Assembly: GCA_037953625.1 (NCBI GenBank)
Contig: CM075652.1
Location: forward strand, 19,612,501 to 19,676,500
Direction: 5' to 3'
Source: Crotalaria pallida
Lineage: Eukaryota; Streptophyta; Magnoliopsida; Fabales; Fabaceae
Length of the DNA: 64,000 bases
Shown here: positions 1 through 11,324 of the stretch, in pieces
How positions within the stretch are numbered: position 1 is the stretch's first letter
Layout of the letters: each line of letters begins with the position of its first letter
The notes under the pieces: generated by a model
What the model was told of the DNA's origin: nothing
Seen by the model: only the letters and a program-made list of their open reading frames with translations
Database searches by the model: none
Program-made: the position numbers and the translations under genes

Positions 1-2206
1 CAAAAACACCGAAAAACTTAACTTTTGTTCATGTAAGACTTTGTTATAAAATAAACACTTAATTGATTTATTTTTCAAACTTAACACCGTGAAATGAGTT
101 AAGGGCAGCAACCACTAAGTCCAAGGTTCTTTAATTAAATTAAGACTAAACTATTTCAAAACCAATTACAAAATCAAACACACAATACCTTGGTTAATTA
201 AATAATTCATTCATACATACCCTAAACATATCATCAAACAATCACTCATTCAATCATTTCAAGACATCATAATCATCATACAAGCCAGAAAAGTCATAAA
301 ATCAAGCATAAAAGTTCACATTCATCAAAAACATTCAAATGACATCTTAGTGTGATTACAAGTAAAACACAAAAGATAAAATCCAAAACTATATCAAATA
401 AATTCACTTAATCCTAAAAATTTCCAGAACACACACATATATGCCAAAGTTCATCATATAAAATTTTCAAGTCATTTAAACAATCCTAAGCTAGGTTTCA
501 AATCAAGTTTCTCATGAAAAACAAAATGGAACTGTTGCTGGTCTGAGGCAAAAACGTTATGATTAAAAATAGTTGTTCAACTCTGAATTGCATAAAAATT
601 GGTATAAGTCTTCCTTATACAGTCATAAATATCTCATAAAATTTTCAGATTATTTGGAGTTGTGCAAGTCATATTTTTCTAATTAAATTTGTCACTAAGT
701 CCAGAAAATCTGAACCAAGCGGTTCACTGTTTTGCTTTTAATAAAAATATCAAATCAACTCCAAATCTCTTCAAATTTTACAGAGAGTATATAGAAATGT
801 TCAGGAAGCTACCATAAAAATTTCAAGCAATTTAGAGTAGCACAAGTTCTAAAATTCTGTTCCTCTTTAGACTGAAAAACTTGTTTTCTCAAAATCGTTT
901 TCACAAAGTTGGCTTTCATAGAGATAGAAAATCAATTCCAAAAATCATTTAAAAATTCAGACAAGTTCATTATAATATACTTAGGTCAGTGACAAAATTT
1001 CAGAATCATTGAACATACAAAAAAATCATTTATCAAAGTTTAAAAACACACACATCACAATTTTCAGCACAAAACATTATCAAATAAACTTGTTCATTCA
1101 TTTTCTTTTATGAAAATCAAAGATACAATCATACATACAAATCAATTAAAAAATCAGTCCATCAATTATTTTTCTTCAAAAAAACCGAATTAGCATATTA
1201 TGAAAATAATTTTCTTTAATTCAAATACAACATGCATCACATTTACAAATAAAAATTTAAGCCTTTTAACTAAAAATCAAGAATCCAATTAAACTATCCT
1301 AGATAGATCCTAACATGCACATACTTAAAATTTATAGATCATAAGAAAAATCATACATACATTAACATTCAAGAACCAAATCAAGACTTTAAGAGAAAAT
1401 TTCAAAACCAACATCAAAACTTATTCTTTTTCTCTAGATCATTACATGCATGCATCAAATACTTCAAATAAAATTCTTTTCTAAAGATCTAAGCAAAACC
1501 GAAACATGCACAAGAAAAATGAATTCTTTTTATCAAAAATTTCATGCTTCAAGTTGAACTCTTTTAAAAAAAGATAATTTTCTTTATATGCACACAAAAC
1601 CGAATCGAGTAAGAAAATAAAACCATGAGCACAAAAATTCTTTTAAAACCGAATTGGGCATCATGTTCTTAAAAATAGTTAATCTTTCATTTTTGAATGA
1701 AAATCTTTCACATGCATGTAAAAAAAATTAAGGTCCATTTGAGAAAATCACATGCATGTAGATAGAAACACTAGATCTAGCTTAAAATCAAACATGCATC
1801 AAGGAACAACTTTAAAAATTGATTTATTTTACAAAACCGAAATACATCAAGGAAAACAAGGGTCATTTACACAAAATGGTTATAAAAATCGAATTAATCT
1901 TCAAACCTTTTGCATGTTCATTTTTGTTTAAAAAAAACTTCAATCTTTGTTCATTAGTCTTTGAAAAACATAGATCAACAATATAAATTAACATGCATGA
2001 ACAAGCTTTGGACAAATCAACATTTAAAAAAAAAAAACATGTAGATCCAAAAATAAAAATGCTAGAGAAGGAAGAATCAACAAAGATCAAGCTTATACCT
2101 AAGAAAATGAATGGAAATGGGTTAAGAATCATGGCTCTTCCTATCTTCCTCTACTCTTCTCCCTCACAGTTTTCTCTCTTTCTCTCTATGTGTCTTTCCT
2201 CTTTTT

Positions 2207-2229
2207 TATATATATATATATATATATAT
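2207..2229. repeat. (TA)n microsatellite
   Basis: Uninterrupted TA dinucleotides. The position corresponds to the TATA-box region of minus-oriented LTR E. Confidence 0.9.
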
Positions 2230-2917
2230 GTCTCAAGGGCTAAGGTTGCTCTTGGAGACTAAGTGTGTGTTGGTATGAAAGGAAGAAGTGGAATGAAAGA
2301 ATGAAGGAACGAAGGAATGAATGAATGGAAAGAAATAGGCTAAGAGTGAAACACAATTTCCCTTCTTTTGGCCTTAAGAAATTCGGCCATACACACAACT
2401 AGGAGGGGTAATTTTGGGCTTTCAAAAACTTGCATGGGTGGAGATTATCATATGCAAGGGACAAGGTAGCATGGCTAGACTTTTAGGGGTCACTTTAGGC
2501 TTAAGGGATAGTTGGCTTTTTAGTTAGGATTTTTACTAACTTAGTTGGGTTCTAGTTGTAACATTCTAAGTTTTATTTTAAAAGAAATTAATGCTAAAAT
2601 CCAAAAATAATTGGAATAATAGGTTAATGAATTTTGGGAGATAGGTGGGTAGTAATTATAAGTGCTATGGGTTGCATAGAAGGCATTCATAGCATCGAGC
2701 CAAGCTAACTAAGCGAAATCGGGAGTTAGATCGGCATTTTAGATGTTAAAAATCGACCAAAAAGAGAAAATTAGGAATTTATTATAGGATTCTAAGAAAA
2801 TAAATTCCACCGTTGGATATGAAGTTTAAGGGATTAAGAATCTTGTCTAAAAATTTGGACCCGATCCGACGGTTAACGAAAAAGTTATGGCGAATCGAAG
2901 TTTTGAAATTCTGGTGC

Positions 2918-3180
2918 ATGCCCAGGCGCAACGGTGCACGCCCAGGCGTGCACCACTGTTCATTGGTGCTGAGCCAGGAGGTTTTAGGCTCAGGCGCACC
3001 ATTCCGTGCGCCCAGGCGCGCGCAAATCGCATCAGCACGCACCAGCCCCGTTTTTGGCGCGCCAATTCCACTTCTGACCGCACCAGCCGCACGCACCACG
3101 CACCAGGCCAGGAGCTGGTGCTGTCCTCGCGCTCAGGCGCGCCAGACGTGCACCCAGGCGCGCGCGCGCAGCAGGCACCA
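2918..3180 (+). repeat. GC-rich GCCCAGGCGC motif cluster in LTR 1
   Basis: At least five variants of the decamer GCCCAGGCGC, several joined to GTGCAC or GCGCGC, occur within about 260 bp of otherwise AT-rich surroundings. They lie 360-620 bp from the LTR start, comparable to the palindrome clusters in other LTRs of this window. This may be a promoter-proximal repeat. Confidence 0.6.
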
Positions 3181-4187
3181 GATCTGGTGTGTTGGATTAG
3201 AGACTTGGGGCCAAAGTCTTGATCTAAGCCACACGATGGTGGCTGCCCCCAAGGCTGATTATATGGCATCAAAAGCACCTCATTCCTTCATGCTTCATCA
3301 CCAACCTCAACCCACCACCTTCACCATTTCTCTCAACCCCAAGATCAAGTTTCCATCACTCTCATCACAAACACTTGATTTTTGGGCACCTCAAACCCAA
3401 AATCATCAAACCCCATCATGCATACTCCATGGAAGTTGGTTGAAGTTTCATTTCACTCTCCTCTCTCCATCTCACACGAGTTGCTCCCTCCCTTCTCCTT
3501 CTTGGTTTTCAAATTGCACCATTACTTGAAGTAAGTAGAGCTTTATGTCATGATACTAATTTCCTTTCCAACTCACTTTAGCTCATAGAATTGTATTTAA
3601 TTCCTTGGGGTTTTCTTGCACTCATGAATATGTAGGAAACTCTATTTTATGCCTTCCAATCCAAACCAAGATAAGGGCAAGGATCAACCCTCTTGCAATC
3701 TTCCAAATAGAGTTGTTTATCATCACTTGATTATATCTTTGTTGAGGTGGCAAGCAAAGCTTAGGAAATTCAAATTTCCAAGGTTTTGAGCTAGGGCACA
3801 CAGAGGTTCTATTTACTTCTTGCTATTTTGAGGTAAGGAGTGGGTTATAGTGAGTATTACCGTACTCTGGGGTTTAGTTTACGATATGCATATAATGGGT
3901 ACTAAGAATTTATTTGCTAGATAGAATATTGCACCATAGGTTATTTAATAAATAGAATTTGTGAACTAAGAATAATAGGAATGATAATAAGAACATGCTT
4001 GAATTATGTTATTTGAGTTATAGAATATAATGTTGATAATGTTGAGAACATGCCTGGACTGTGATGATTGATTTTCAATATATAACGGTGATAATTGGGC
4101 AAAATGAATGTTTAAATGTAGTGTTTTAAGAGGGTAATGTAATTGTTAAAGAGTTTAAGAGGTGATGATGTTAAAAGAATGAAATGA

Positions 4188-4640
4188 ATTATACCCGGGC
4201 GCAGTAAGACGTGAGTGCACAGGAGTGCAGACGCAGTAGGTCGTGACCAGGGACATAATGAAATGAATTATACCCGGGCGCAGTAAGACGTGAGTGCACA
4301 GGAGTGCAGACGCAGTAGGTCGTGACCAGGGACAGAATGAAATGAATTATACCCGGGCGCAGTAAGATGTGAGTGCACAGGGGTGCAGACGCAGTAGGTC
4401 GTGACGAGGGACAGAATGAAATGAATTATACCCGGGCGCAGTAAGTCGTGATCGCGCAATGGTGCGAACGCAATAGGTCGTGACCAGGGGAGAGTGAAAC
4501 ATACCCGGGCGCAGTAAGTCGTGATCGCGCAATGGTGCGAACGCAGTAGATCGTGACCGGGGAATAAGAAACATACCCGGGCGCAGTAAGCCGTACCTGC
4601 ACGTTAGTGAGGACGCAGTAGGTCGTGACCAGGGACAGAT
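4188..4640 (+). repeat. Six-copy 72-79 bp tandem array in LTR 1
   Basis: Each copy opens with (ATT)ATACCCGGGCGCAGTAAG and closes with GCAGTAGGTCGTGACC. Copies begin near 4188, 4267, 4346 and 4425 (spacing 79, 79, 79), then the period drops to about 73 and 72. Copies 4-6 share a variant core (GTGATCGCGCAATGGTGCG). The array lies inside the putative LTR intron (3531-4888). Confidence 0.85.
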
Positions 4641-4929
4641 TGAAAAGAATTATGAATATGATTAAAGTGTAAGGAACAAAAGACTTTATGAAAATGATGT
4701 ATAAGAATGAATATGCAAGATTGACTTGAGTAACCAATGGAATATTTTGATAATGAATTGTGATATGTTGAGCTTTATTATATTGTGAATAAACTGCTAA
4801 ATGTGTATGGCTTGGTATAGCATTATGTCGTATTTGGAAACTGCTTCCCCATTTTATGTGTAATACTCACTCCTTACTATTTCCACAGGTACTGAGGAAG
4901 AGTTTACACTTGACCAGGCCGAGCAGGAG

Positions 4930-4952
4930 TACTCTCCCTCACAGGGAGAGTA
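4930..4952 (+). other. 23-nt perfect hairpin in LTR 1
   Basis: TACTCTCCCT, loop CAC, AGGGAGAGTA: ten paired bases with a 3-nt loop. A hairpin of the same length but different stem sequence occupies the same relative place in LTR 2 (31968-31990) and LTR 3 (21157-21179). Confidence 0.75.
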
Positions 4953-5471
4953 GGTTACTTATATATATATGTAGGACATGGGAATGTCCTGGGCCCGATG
5001 ATATGATGTGATCTATTTTTGTTGTACATATTGTATATAGCTTTTTGGGGCCCAAGACGACTCCTTTTGGGTAGGAGTCTTATTTTGGGAAAAGTACTAT
5101 TTTCCACAACTTGTTTATATTTTCGCTAAACTCTGATGTTTCATACCTTGCTATTCTGATGCGTGCACGATGTTGCACAAGCTGTAATATATGTATATAG
5201 CCCTGCTGGCTTCTGGAATTTGAAAATGTTTTTGTTTATCAGGTCGCAGGAAAAACCAGAACTTTGGAAAGTCCTAAAAACAAACGAAACTTCGTCCGTT
5301 TGACGGAAGATTTTATAAGTTTAAAAGAAAATTTTAAATTCGCTATTTTATTAAGGGTATTAAAGGGTAGATAACTGTAGGTGTTACACTAGTCTTAACT
5401 TAGTTTCCTCCTAACTCTAACCTGTCCTCCAAGCCTCTTGTCTTAGAAAATAAAAATCCTAGGTTCATTCA

Positions 5472-7062
5472 TGAGGAAACCGCAGTTGGTGGTTGAAACA
5501 ACTAAGGAACACTAGGAACACACCTAGAAGGGGGGGTTGAATAGGTGTAAAAGAAACCTTGAAAGATTTTCGAAAGAAATGAATCGAAACAATCAAAACA
5601 AATGATTTTTGCAAATTCTACAGCATTTAATTGATTATTCTGAAATTTAATCGATTAAACCTGAAAGTTCAAAAGTCCTTAATCGATTAAATCTTCTCTT
5701 AATCGATTAAATCTATCAGAAACTGAAAAATCACTTTTTCAATCGCATACGAAAATCAATCAATTAACACTCAAGATCAGAGATTCAGCGGAAACAATTA
5801 ACACCTATATTCTTATTGATTACCTAGGTTATGAAAATGATTTTCCCCAAGTTAATTTGAACAATAAAGATTCAATTCAATCAATTATGAAAATCACTCT
5901 TTTCTAGGTTTTCAACCAAGAACACAATCAATGACTTGAATGTAAAGAATTAAGGGTTTAGAGATACGACACAGTGATTTATCCTGGTTCACTTTCATCC
6001 GCTTGAAAGCTACATCCAGTCCCCTCTTCAACCAAGAGAGATTCTTCACTATGAGGAATTAGAGTTCTCAAATTACAAGTAAATGCCTCACAAGACTCCC
6101 TTCTTGATAGCCTACAAGAGATACCAGACCCTTGCCCTGTAATCCTATTGATCTTCTCTCTAATCTAACCTCTACCCCTTGTTGATAATCGACACAACAA
6201 GTCTTCAATTGCTTGATGATAATCCACACACCAAGGCTTCACTTTGCTTGATTCACAATCAAGACTTCTTCTTCTCCAATGAGATTTGCTTGATGATAAT
6301 CGACACACCAAGGCTTCTTTGTTGTTGTAGATGGCTTGCCTTCTTGCAAATATTACAACACAATAGAAAACACAATAACAATCCTATGAATCTCAATCAA
6401 TAGCTATGACAATTCACAATAAGAGATTCAAAGGTTCTTGATCAAAGAATATGAAAAAAATGAAAGCTTTGATCTTTGAAATTGAGAGAGAATAGAATGG
6501 CTTGATTCTTGTAAAATTGATTATGAAAGTGTTCTTATTAATCACAAAGGTTAGGAAAAGGTTTATATAGAATACCCAAAAGTTGTAGCACTTGAAAACT
6601 GATTTTGAGAAGTGAAAATCGTATTTTAAAAAACCAGTTCAGCAGTACTTAATCGATTAAATCAACATTTAATCGATTAATACTCGATTAAATATGTTCT
6701 TAATCGATTAAACATGTCTGATACTTGTTTAAAACTTATTTTCTCAAAACCAAACCTTTCCTTTCAAACCTTTAAGCCACCTATTGATTCTAGGTTAAGT
6801 GAAAACTCAAATTATGATTTAATCATGACTATGATAGAGATTCACTACCCTCTAAATAATCTACCCAAATAAAAGACCTAAGAAGCTTGAGAGGCAAAAG
6901 ATAAAACAATTACAATTGCACTCAAACTAAGTCTTCATGAGCTTGTTTTCTCTCTTCTTCATTTGATATTTGTTGTTGCTTGTTGAACTTGAACTTGATC
7001 AACACATGATAGCTTGTTCAAAACACTTTGTCATTATCAAAACATTCATCATGGAACTTACA
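5472..7062 (-). mobile_element. Solo copia (SIRE/Maximus-type) LTR, TSD ATTCA
   Basis: The plus-strand edges are TGAGGAAACC and GGAACTTACA, flanked by exact duplications ATTCA (5467-5471, 7063-7067). On the minus strand it starts TGTAAGTTCC and runs into a TTTTGATAATGAC block like the start of the other copia LTRs. Near its 3' end it has the GGGGGGG-TTGAATAGG segment and the 'tcctggttcac' leader segment seen in the coding copia elements. A minus-strand TATA box (TCTATATAAACC) lies at about 6557-6570. Clusters of TTAATCGATTAA occur upstream of the TATA box (about 6647-6720) and near the U5 end (about 5628-5712). Length is 1591 bp with no internal domain. Confidence 0.88.
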
Positions 7063-7850
7063 ATTCATGCACACACAAAACCGTGGCACTCATATATGCA
7101 TACACATGTCTTACAATTTTTTTTTCTTCTTTACTTAGTCACCAAGCAATGGCTTCATGAATACACACATGCACACACCATTCACACACATAGCATACAT
7201 ACACATATCACACATGTATCATACATGCACATATTGGCACACATTTATCAATCAAGCACACAAAATAATTAACTTAATCAAACATACATATTAACACTTT
7301 TTCCTTTAAATAATAAAATGTACTTATTGGTTGCAATTATAGCCCTCATTTCACTTTCTAAAATCATACTTTAATATATTAAAGATAATACCAAAAGGAA
7401 AAATTCATAAAAAATCAAAAACTATTTTTTCATGGTTAATTCCTTGAAAATTCGTCCTTTACAGTACTGGAAAATAATTTTAGCAAACCAATCCAGAAAA
7501 TTATTAAAGATACATTTTTGAAATCTACGTTTCGATACGATCGTTTTGATATAAAGATCATCAAAATCGGAGTTACGGTTAAAAAGTTATGGATTTTCTA
7601 AAGTTGATACATCTAAGAAAATCCATAAAGAAATTCATTTTCACAAATCACCAACAATAAAAATCATTTCTCATAAAAAATCATTTTTACTAACTCCATA
7701 AAAATATTTGTTTACCAAAACTCCGTAAAATCAATATTTTATTTCGTAATTAATTAAAACACTTATTGAAAACCTTTTGTAAAACAATTTTTCAAAACTT
7801 CTCTTTAATCAAATTTATTTATCCTAGTCGGAAAAACGCGAGATGTTACA

Positions 7851-8035
7851 ACTTAGCCCTTATGCAACAATTAGAAACAAGAATGGCGTCATTGGATCGC
7901 CTTGCCTTAACCCCTTTTCCATCTTAAATTCCTTTGTGAAACTCCCATTGGCTACTACTGAAATTGAGGCAGATTCTAAGCAATTTCTAATCCAACCTCT
8001 CCACTTCTCATCAAACCCCATTCTTCTCATCTAAT
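7851..8035 (-). pseudogene. LINE (L1-type) reverse transcriptase fragment
   Basis: The minus strand encodes about 60 residues of a non-LTR reverse transcriptase: W-R-G-W-I-R-N-C-L, then S-V-V-A-N-G-S, then the diagnostic G-L-R-Q-G-D-P followed by a hydrophobic P-F-L-F-L-I. This is the core motif of plant L1-type LINEs. It ends at a TAA (about 7853-7855) just inside the edge of LTR E and merges on the other side into the Stowaway-like MITE. No endonuclease, full RT or poly(A) tail is present, so it is a remnant older than the neighbouring insertions. Confidence 0.8.
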
Positions 8036-8055
8036 CCAACCTCTCCCAAAGGATA

Positions 8056-8858
8056 CTCCCTCCGTTTCATATGTAGTGTTTATAGAGGTTTCATCCTATG
8101 TTTCATTTGTATTGTTCTTTTACAAAACCCAATACATAATTAATGTTATTTGGCTTAAATATCAAAATGGTCCCTGTAAAAGTTGACTTTTTTTGAAATT
8201 GGTCCCTATAAAAAAAATTCTTTTGATTTTGGCCCCTACATTTACAAAACGTTTTGATTTGGTCCCTCTTGTTAAATTTGGTCCCCATAATTATGTTGGT
8301 AGTTTGTTTTGGTCCCTATATTATTAAATTTGAAAGGTTTTGGTCCCTCTATTATTAGATTTTATAGGTTTTGGTCTCTCTACTATCACGGTTTTTGAAT
8401 TGGTTGTTTGATATAATAGAAGTTGTTTTTTTTACCCTTGAGAATTAATGCAAAAATATCCTTCTTAATTGGTCATAGAATGTAATACATTACATTTTCG
8501 GCATTTTCCATCCACGTTAAACATGAGGGACCAAAACCAAAATGTTTCATAAATGCAGGAACCAAAACCAAAACGTTTTATAAATGCAGGGACTAAAACC
8601 AAAACGTTTTTTTACAGGGACCAATTTAAAAAATGTCAATATTGATAGGGACCATTTTGGTATTTAAGCCATGTTATTTTTTCCAAACACACATCTATTT
8701 ATTACATTTTCTTTGTCACTTCCAATATCTTTATCTCTTCAATAATGATTATATAGGGGCATTAATTATAGTCAAAATACATCAAATTCTTATATCATTT
8801 AATCATTTATTAAAACGTGTGTGTAACCTTAAAACACACTACATATAAAATGAGGGAG
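8056..8858. mobile_element. Stowaway-like MITE carrying a nested MULE-MITE
   Basis: The left end CTCCCTCCGTTTCATATG and the right end (reverse complement CTCCCTCATTTTATATG) form imperfect terminal inverted repeats of the Tc1/mariner-derived Stowaway type. A TA precedes the left end; the right flank is degraded. Without the inserted MULE-MITE (8152-8670) and its duplication the element would be about 275 bp, typical for Stowaway. It has no coding capacity. Confidence 0.75.
8152..8670. mobile_element. Mutator-type MITE 1, 9-bp TSD ATGTTATTT
   Basis: The ends GGCTTAAATATCAAAATGG and (reverse complement) GGCTTAAATACCAAAATGG are near-perfect inverted repeats, followed inward by repeated GGTCCCT segments. 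Flanks are the exact 9-bp direct repeat ATGTTATTT (8143-8151, 8671-8679); a 9-bp duplication is characteristic of Mutator-superfamily elements. Length is 519 bp, non-coding. Confidence 0.88.
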
Positions 8859-9391
8859 TGTCATTATAGTTTTTCTTATTCAACAAAATCTACTTTGCAA
8901 TCATGAAACACTCCAACTTGTAGTTAACATGACTTATAATAGTAGACGAGTAGTCAGTATATCCATTTTGGAGGTTTAAAGTTTTTCTTTTCCTCCGTAT
9001 CATATGTTTCTACCTGACCATGATTTTGCTTCTCCCCGCTACTTGGTTTTCTCATTCTTTAATTCCAACTATCATTTTATTATTAGGATCATTGGGAAAG
9101 GGTTATCGTGAATACAGGAAATGTACATATAGGAAGCACGCTATTATGATTCTTCCTTTTACTGAATAAAGAAGTTTAATGTGCATAGAAGAAAAAGAAG
9201 TTAAATGTGCTTACAAGAAAAAGAAGTTAAATGTGCTTACAAGAAAAAGAAGTTAAATGTGGTATTTAAGTTAAGGTTGTGCTAAGAAATGTCCTAAAAT
9301 TATTGTTTAAGTTTTTTAAAAGAAGTATGTTAATATTGAAAAATGAAGTTCAACACTTTTTCAATATATTAAATACATTATTTTTTTAAAA
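8859..9391. other. Non-coding AT-rich spacer
   Basis: No gene, RNA or element end is recognisable apart from the 26-bp tandem repeat at 9171-9262 and the left target duplication of MULE-MITE 2 at 9383-9391. Confidence 0.6.
9171..9262 (+). repeat. 26-bp tandem repeat, about 3.5 copies
   Basis: The unit is GAAGTTAAATGTGCTTACAA plus GAAAAA. Copies start at 9171 (one variant), 9197 and 9223, with a partial copy at 9249. Confidence 0.85.
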
Positions 9392-9894
9392 AGCTTAAAT
9401 ATCAAAATGGTTCCTGTAAAAGTTGATTCCTTTGAAATTGGTCCCTCTAAAACAAATTTTTAGTTTTGGTTCCTGCATTTACCAAACGTTTTGATTTTGG
9501 TCCATCCTGTTAAATTTTGGTCCTCATAATCATGTTGGTAGTTTGTTTTAGTCCATATATTATAGATGTGATAGGTTTTGATCCCTTTGTTATTAGATTT
9601 CATAGGTTTTGGTCTCCCTACTGTCATAAATTGATTCTTTTATGTAATAGAAGTTTTTTTACCCTTGAGAATTAATGCAAGAATCTTATTCTTAATTGAT
9701 AACGTAATACATTATGTTTTCGGCGTTTTCCGTCCACATTTAACAGGAGGGACCGAAACCAAAATGTTTTGTAAATATAGGGACAAAAACCAAAACGTTT
9801 TGTAAATGCAGGGACTAAAACCAACACGTTTTTTTGTACAAGGACCAATTTCAAAGAGGTCAATATTTATGGAGACCATTTTGTTATTTAAACC
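9392..9894. mobile_element. Mutator-type MITE 2, 9-bp TSD TTTTTAAAA
   Basis: Same family as the element at 8152-8670: left end AGCTTAAATATCAAAATGG, right end (reverse complement) GGTTTAAATAACAAAATGG, with internal GGTCCCT repeats. The 9-bp duplication TTTTTAAAA is at 9383-9391 and 9895-9903. Length is 503 bp, non-coding. Confidence 0.82.
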
Positions 9895-11324
9895 TTTTTA
9901 AAATAAAAATATTTTTTCCTTACTTAAACAATACTTTTAGATCTTCTGCTTACTGACCCACAGTGGAGGAGTCTTTTAATATGGGTAGCTCCTTGTTTGG
10001 AATTTGCCACGATAATGAAGCTAGTCCTATGATCTCGACCACGATCGTAACAGTGTTATTTTTTCTAATGATAACCATGATAGACTTGCTCTTCTTGATA
10101 TTATTGAAGTGAGATTGTGAGATTGGTTTATTGTTTTAAGAGTTCAAGTAATCTTTTAATTGATTAAAAGGATAAAGTTATGGAATGTAAATTATTTGGA
10201 AAATATAATGATATAAAATGGCAACCTAAAGTAAATTTTAATTAAGGAATAGTCCATGAAAAGTCATGATAACATGTTACTTTTGATTAAGAGGAACTAA
10301 GGAAATTAATTATATGAGTTGTTAAATTGTGAAAAATCAATTTTTAAGTAACCTAACAATTTTGGACAGCAAGCAACCTAAATTTTGATTTGATTATATT
10401 TATTTGAACTATTTTATTTCAAAAGTTTATACAAACCCCTCTTAGAGCATACCAAGTTTAATTTGTATTTGAAAGTTGTTGTTTTTACTATAAATTTTGA
10501 GTCAAAAACTTGATTGAAGTTAATAAAAAATATGATTTATGCTTTGGAATAATTTTTGGTGTTTGAAAAGTGATTTTCAAAAGTAAATAATGATGTTGCC
10601 CAAGAATTTTAAATAAGTCTCTAAGACTTAGAACAAGTTAGTTTGATGTTTACGGAGTATGATTTTGAGGAATTATTGATTTTATAAAAGTTTTCCCAAT
10701 GATTTTATTTGGATGTTGGCAATGTGTTATATTGTTGTCCAAGTTTGTTTTATGATGTTTTAGTACTTAGAAAAATGTTTGATTGAGATAAAAGCCTAGA
10801 TTTCTTATGATACTTTGAAAACAAAGTCTGAAACTCATTTTGGTGTCTTTAAAATATTTTGTGCAAAGTTGTTTGATGTAGTCCAAGGTTTATTTTAATG
10901 GTAACATGAGTTTAAAATGGCTTTATTTAACTAAAAGTTTAAGGATTTCGAGGTGTTTATGTTAGGAAAAGATGGGAGCGAATTTTATTTAGTTTGAGGT
11001 GACATTCTTAAAATGATTTGATGTTGTCCAAAATTTCAGCGTTTGAATTAATTATGTAAAGTGAATTTTATTCATGATTTCTATAGGATTATGAAGTGTT
11101 TGAAGTACCTAAAAGTTTTGGAAAGATTTTGAAATTTAAAATTTTTATTGTCTGACGTATGTTTATGTTTAAAAAGAATTTGATTTTATTCATATAGGAT
11201 AAGATAAATGTTACAACGCAGTGATTAATTTTAATTAATTCGAGGACCAAAGGAGTAGGCGTTGCGAGTGGAGCAACAGACCTAGCTTTATCCAACATAC
11301 TGATCATTGTGACTGAATTCTAAG

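Larger units (their letters stand above)
2557..5388 (+). mobile_element. Solo gypsy-type LTR 1, TSD CTAGT
   Basis: Begins TGTAACATTC and ends GGTGTTACA, flanked by perfect 5-bp duplications CTAGT (2552-2556 and 5389-5393). There is no internal domain, so it is a solo LTR of 2832 bp. Orientation follows LTR 2 (28178-32281): both carry a similar 3' segment with TTGGAAAGTCC (about 5262 and 32166) and a 23-nt hairpin near the 3' end. In order it contains a GC-rich motif cluster (about 2918-3180), a 5' splice-site-like GAA|GTAAGT at 3531, a six-copy tandem array (4188-4640), a 3' splice-site-like TTTCCACAG|GT at 4888/4889 and the hairpin (4930-4952). Long reading frames through the GC-rich part are probably fortuitous. 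Confidence 0.88.
1..7850 (-). mobile_element. Gypsy-type LTR 'E', cut by window edge and split by two solo LTRs
   Basis: Three AT-rich pieces (1-2551, 5394-5466, 7068-7850) read as one interrupted LTR once the two inserted solo LTRs and their target duplications are removed. The right edge is GATGTTACA at 7842-7850, i.e. TGTAACATC on the minus strand, the same terminus as the other gypsy LTRs here. On the minus strand a 5' splice-site-like CTTAG|GTATAAG lies at about 2098, and a (TA)n tract at 2207-2229 sits where LTR B has its TATA box. No protein-coding content is visible. The left end is outside the window, so length and solo status are unknown. Orientation is inferred by comparison with LTR B. 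Confidence 0.5.

Noticed and set aside
2813..3529. 238-codon open frame in LTR 1
   Set aside because: It covers a GC-rich repeat cluster with open frames on both strands, has no domain, and lies in an LTR. Stop-poor composition explains it.
4188..4640. CRISPR-like regular repeats
   Set aside because: Repeats are contiguous tandem units without unique spacers, in a plant LTR. The same applies to 31040-31720.
7081..7272. His/Thr-rich peptide (ACACAC-rich region)
   Set aside because: Low-complexity CA-rich DNA in LTR E; composition explains the frame.
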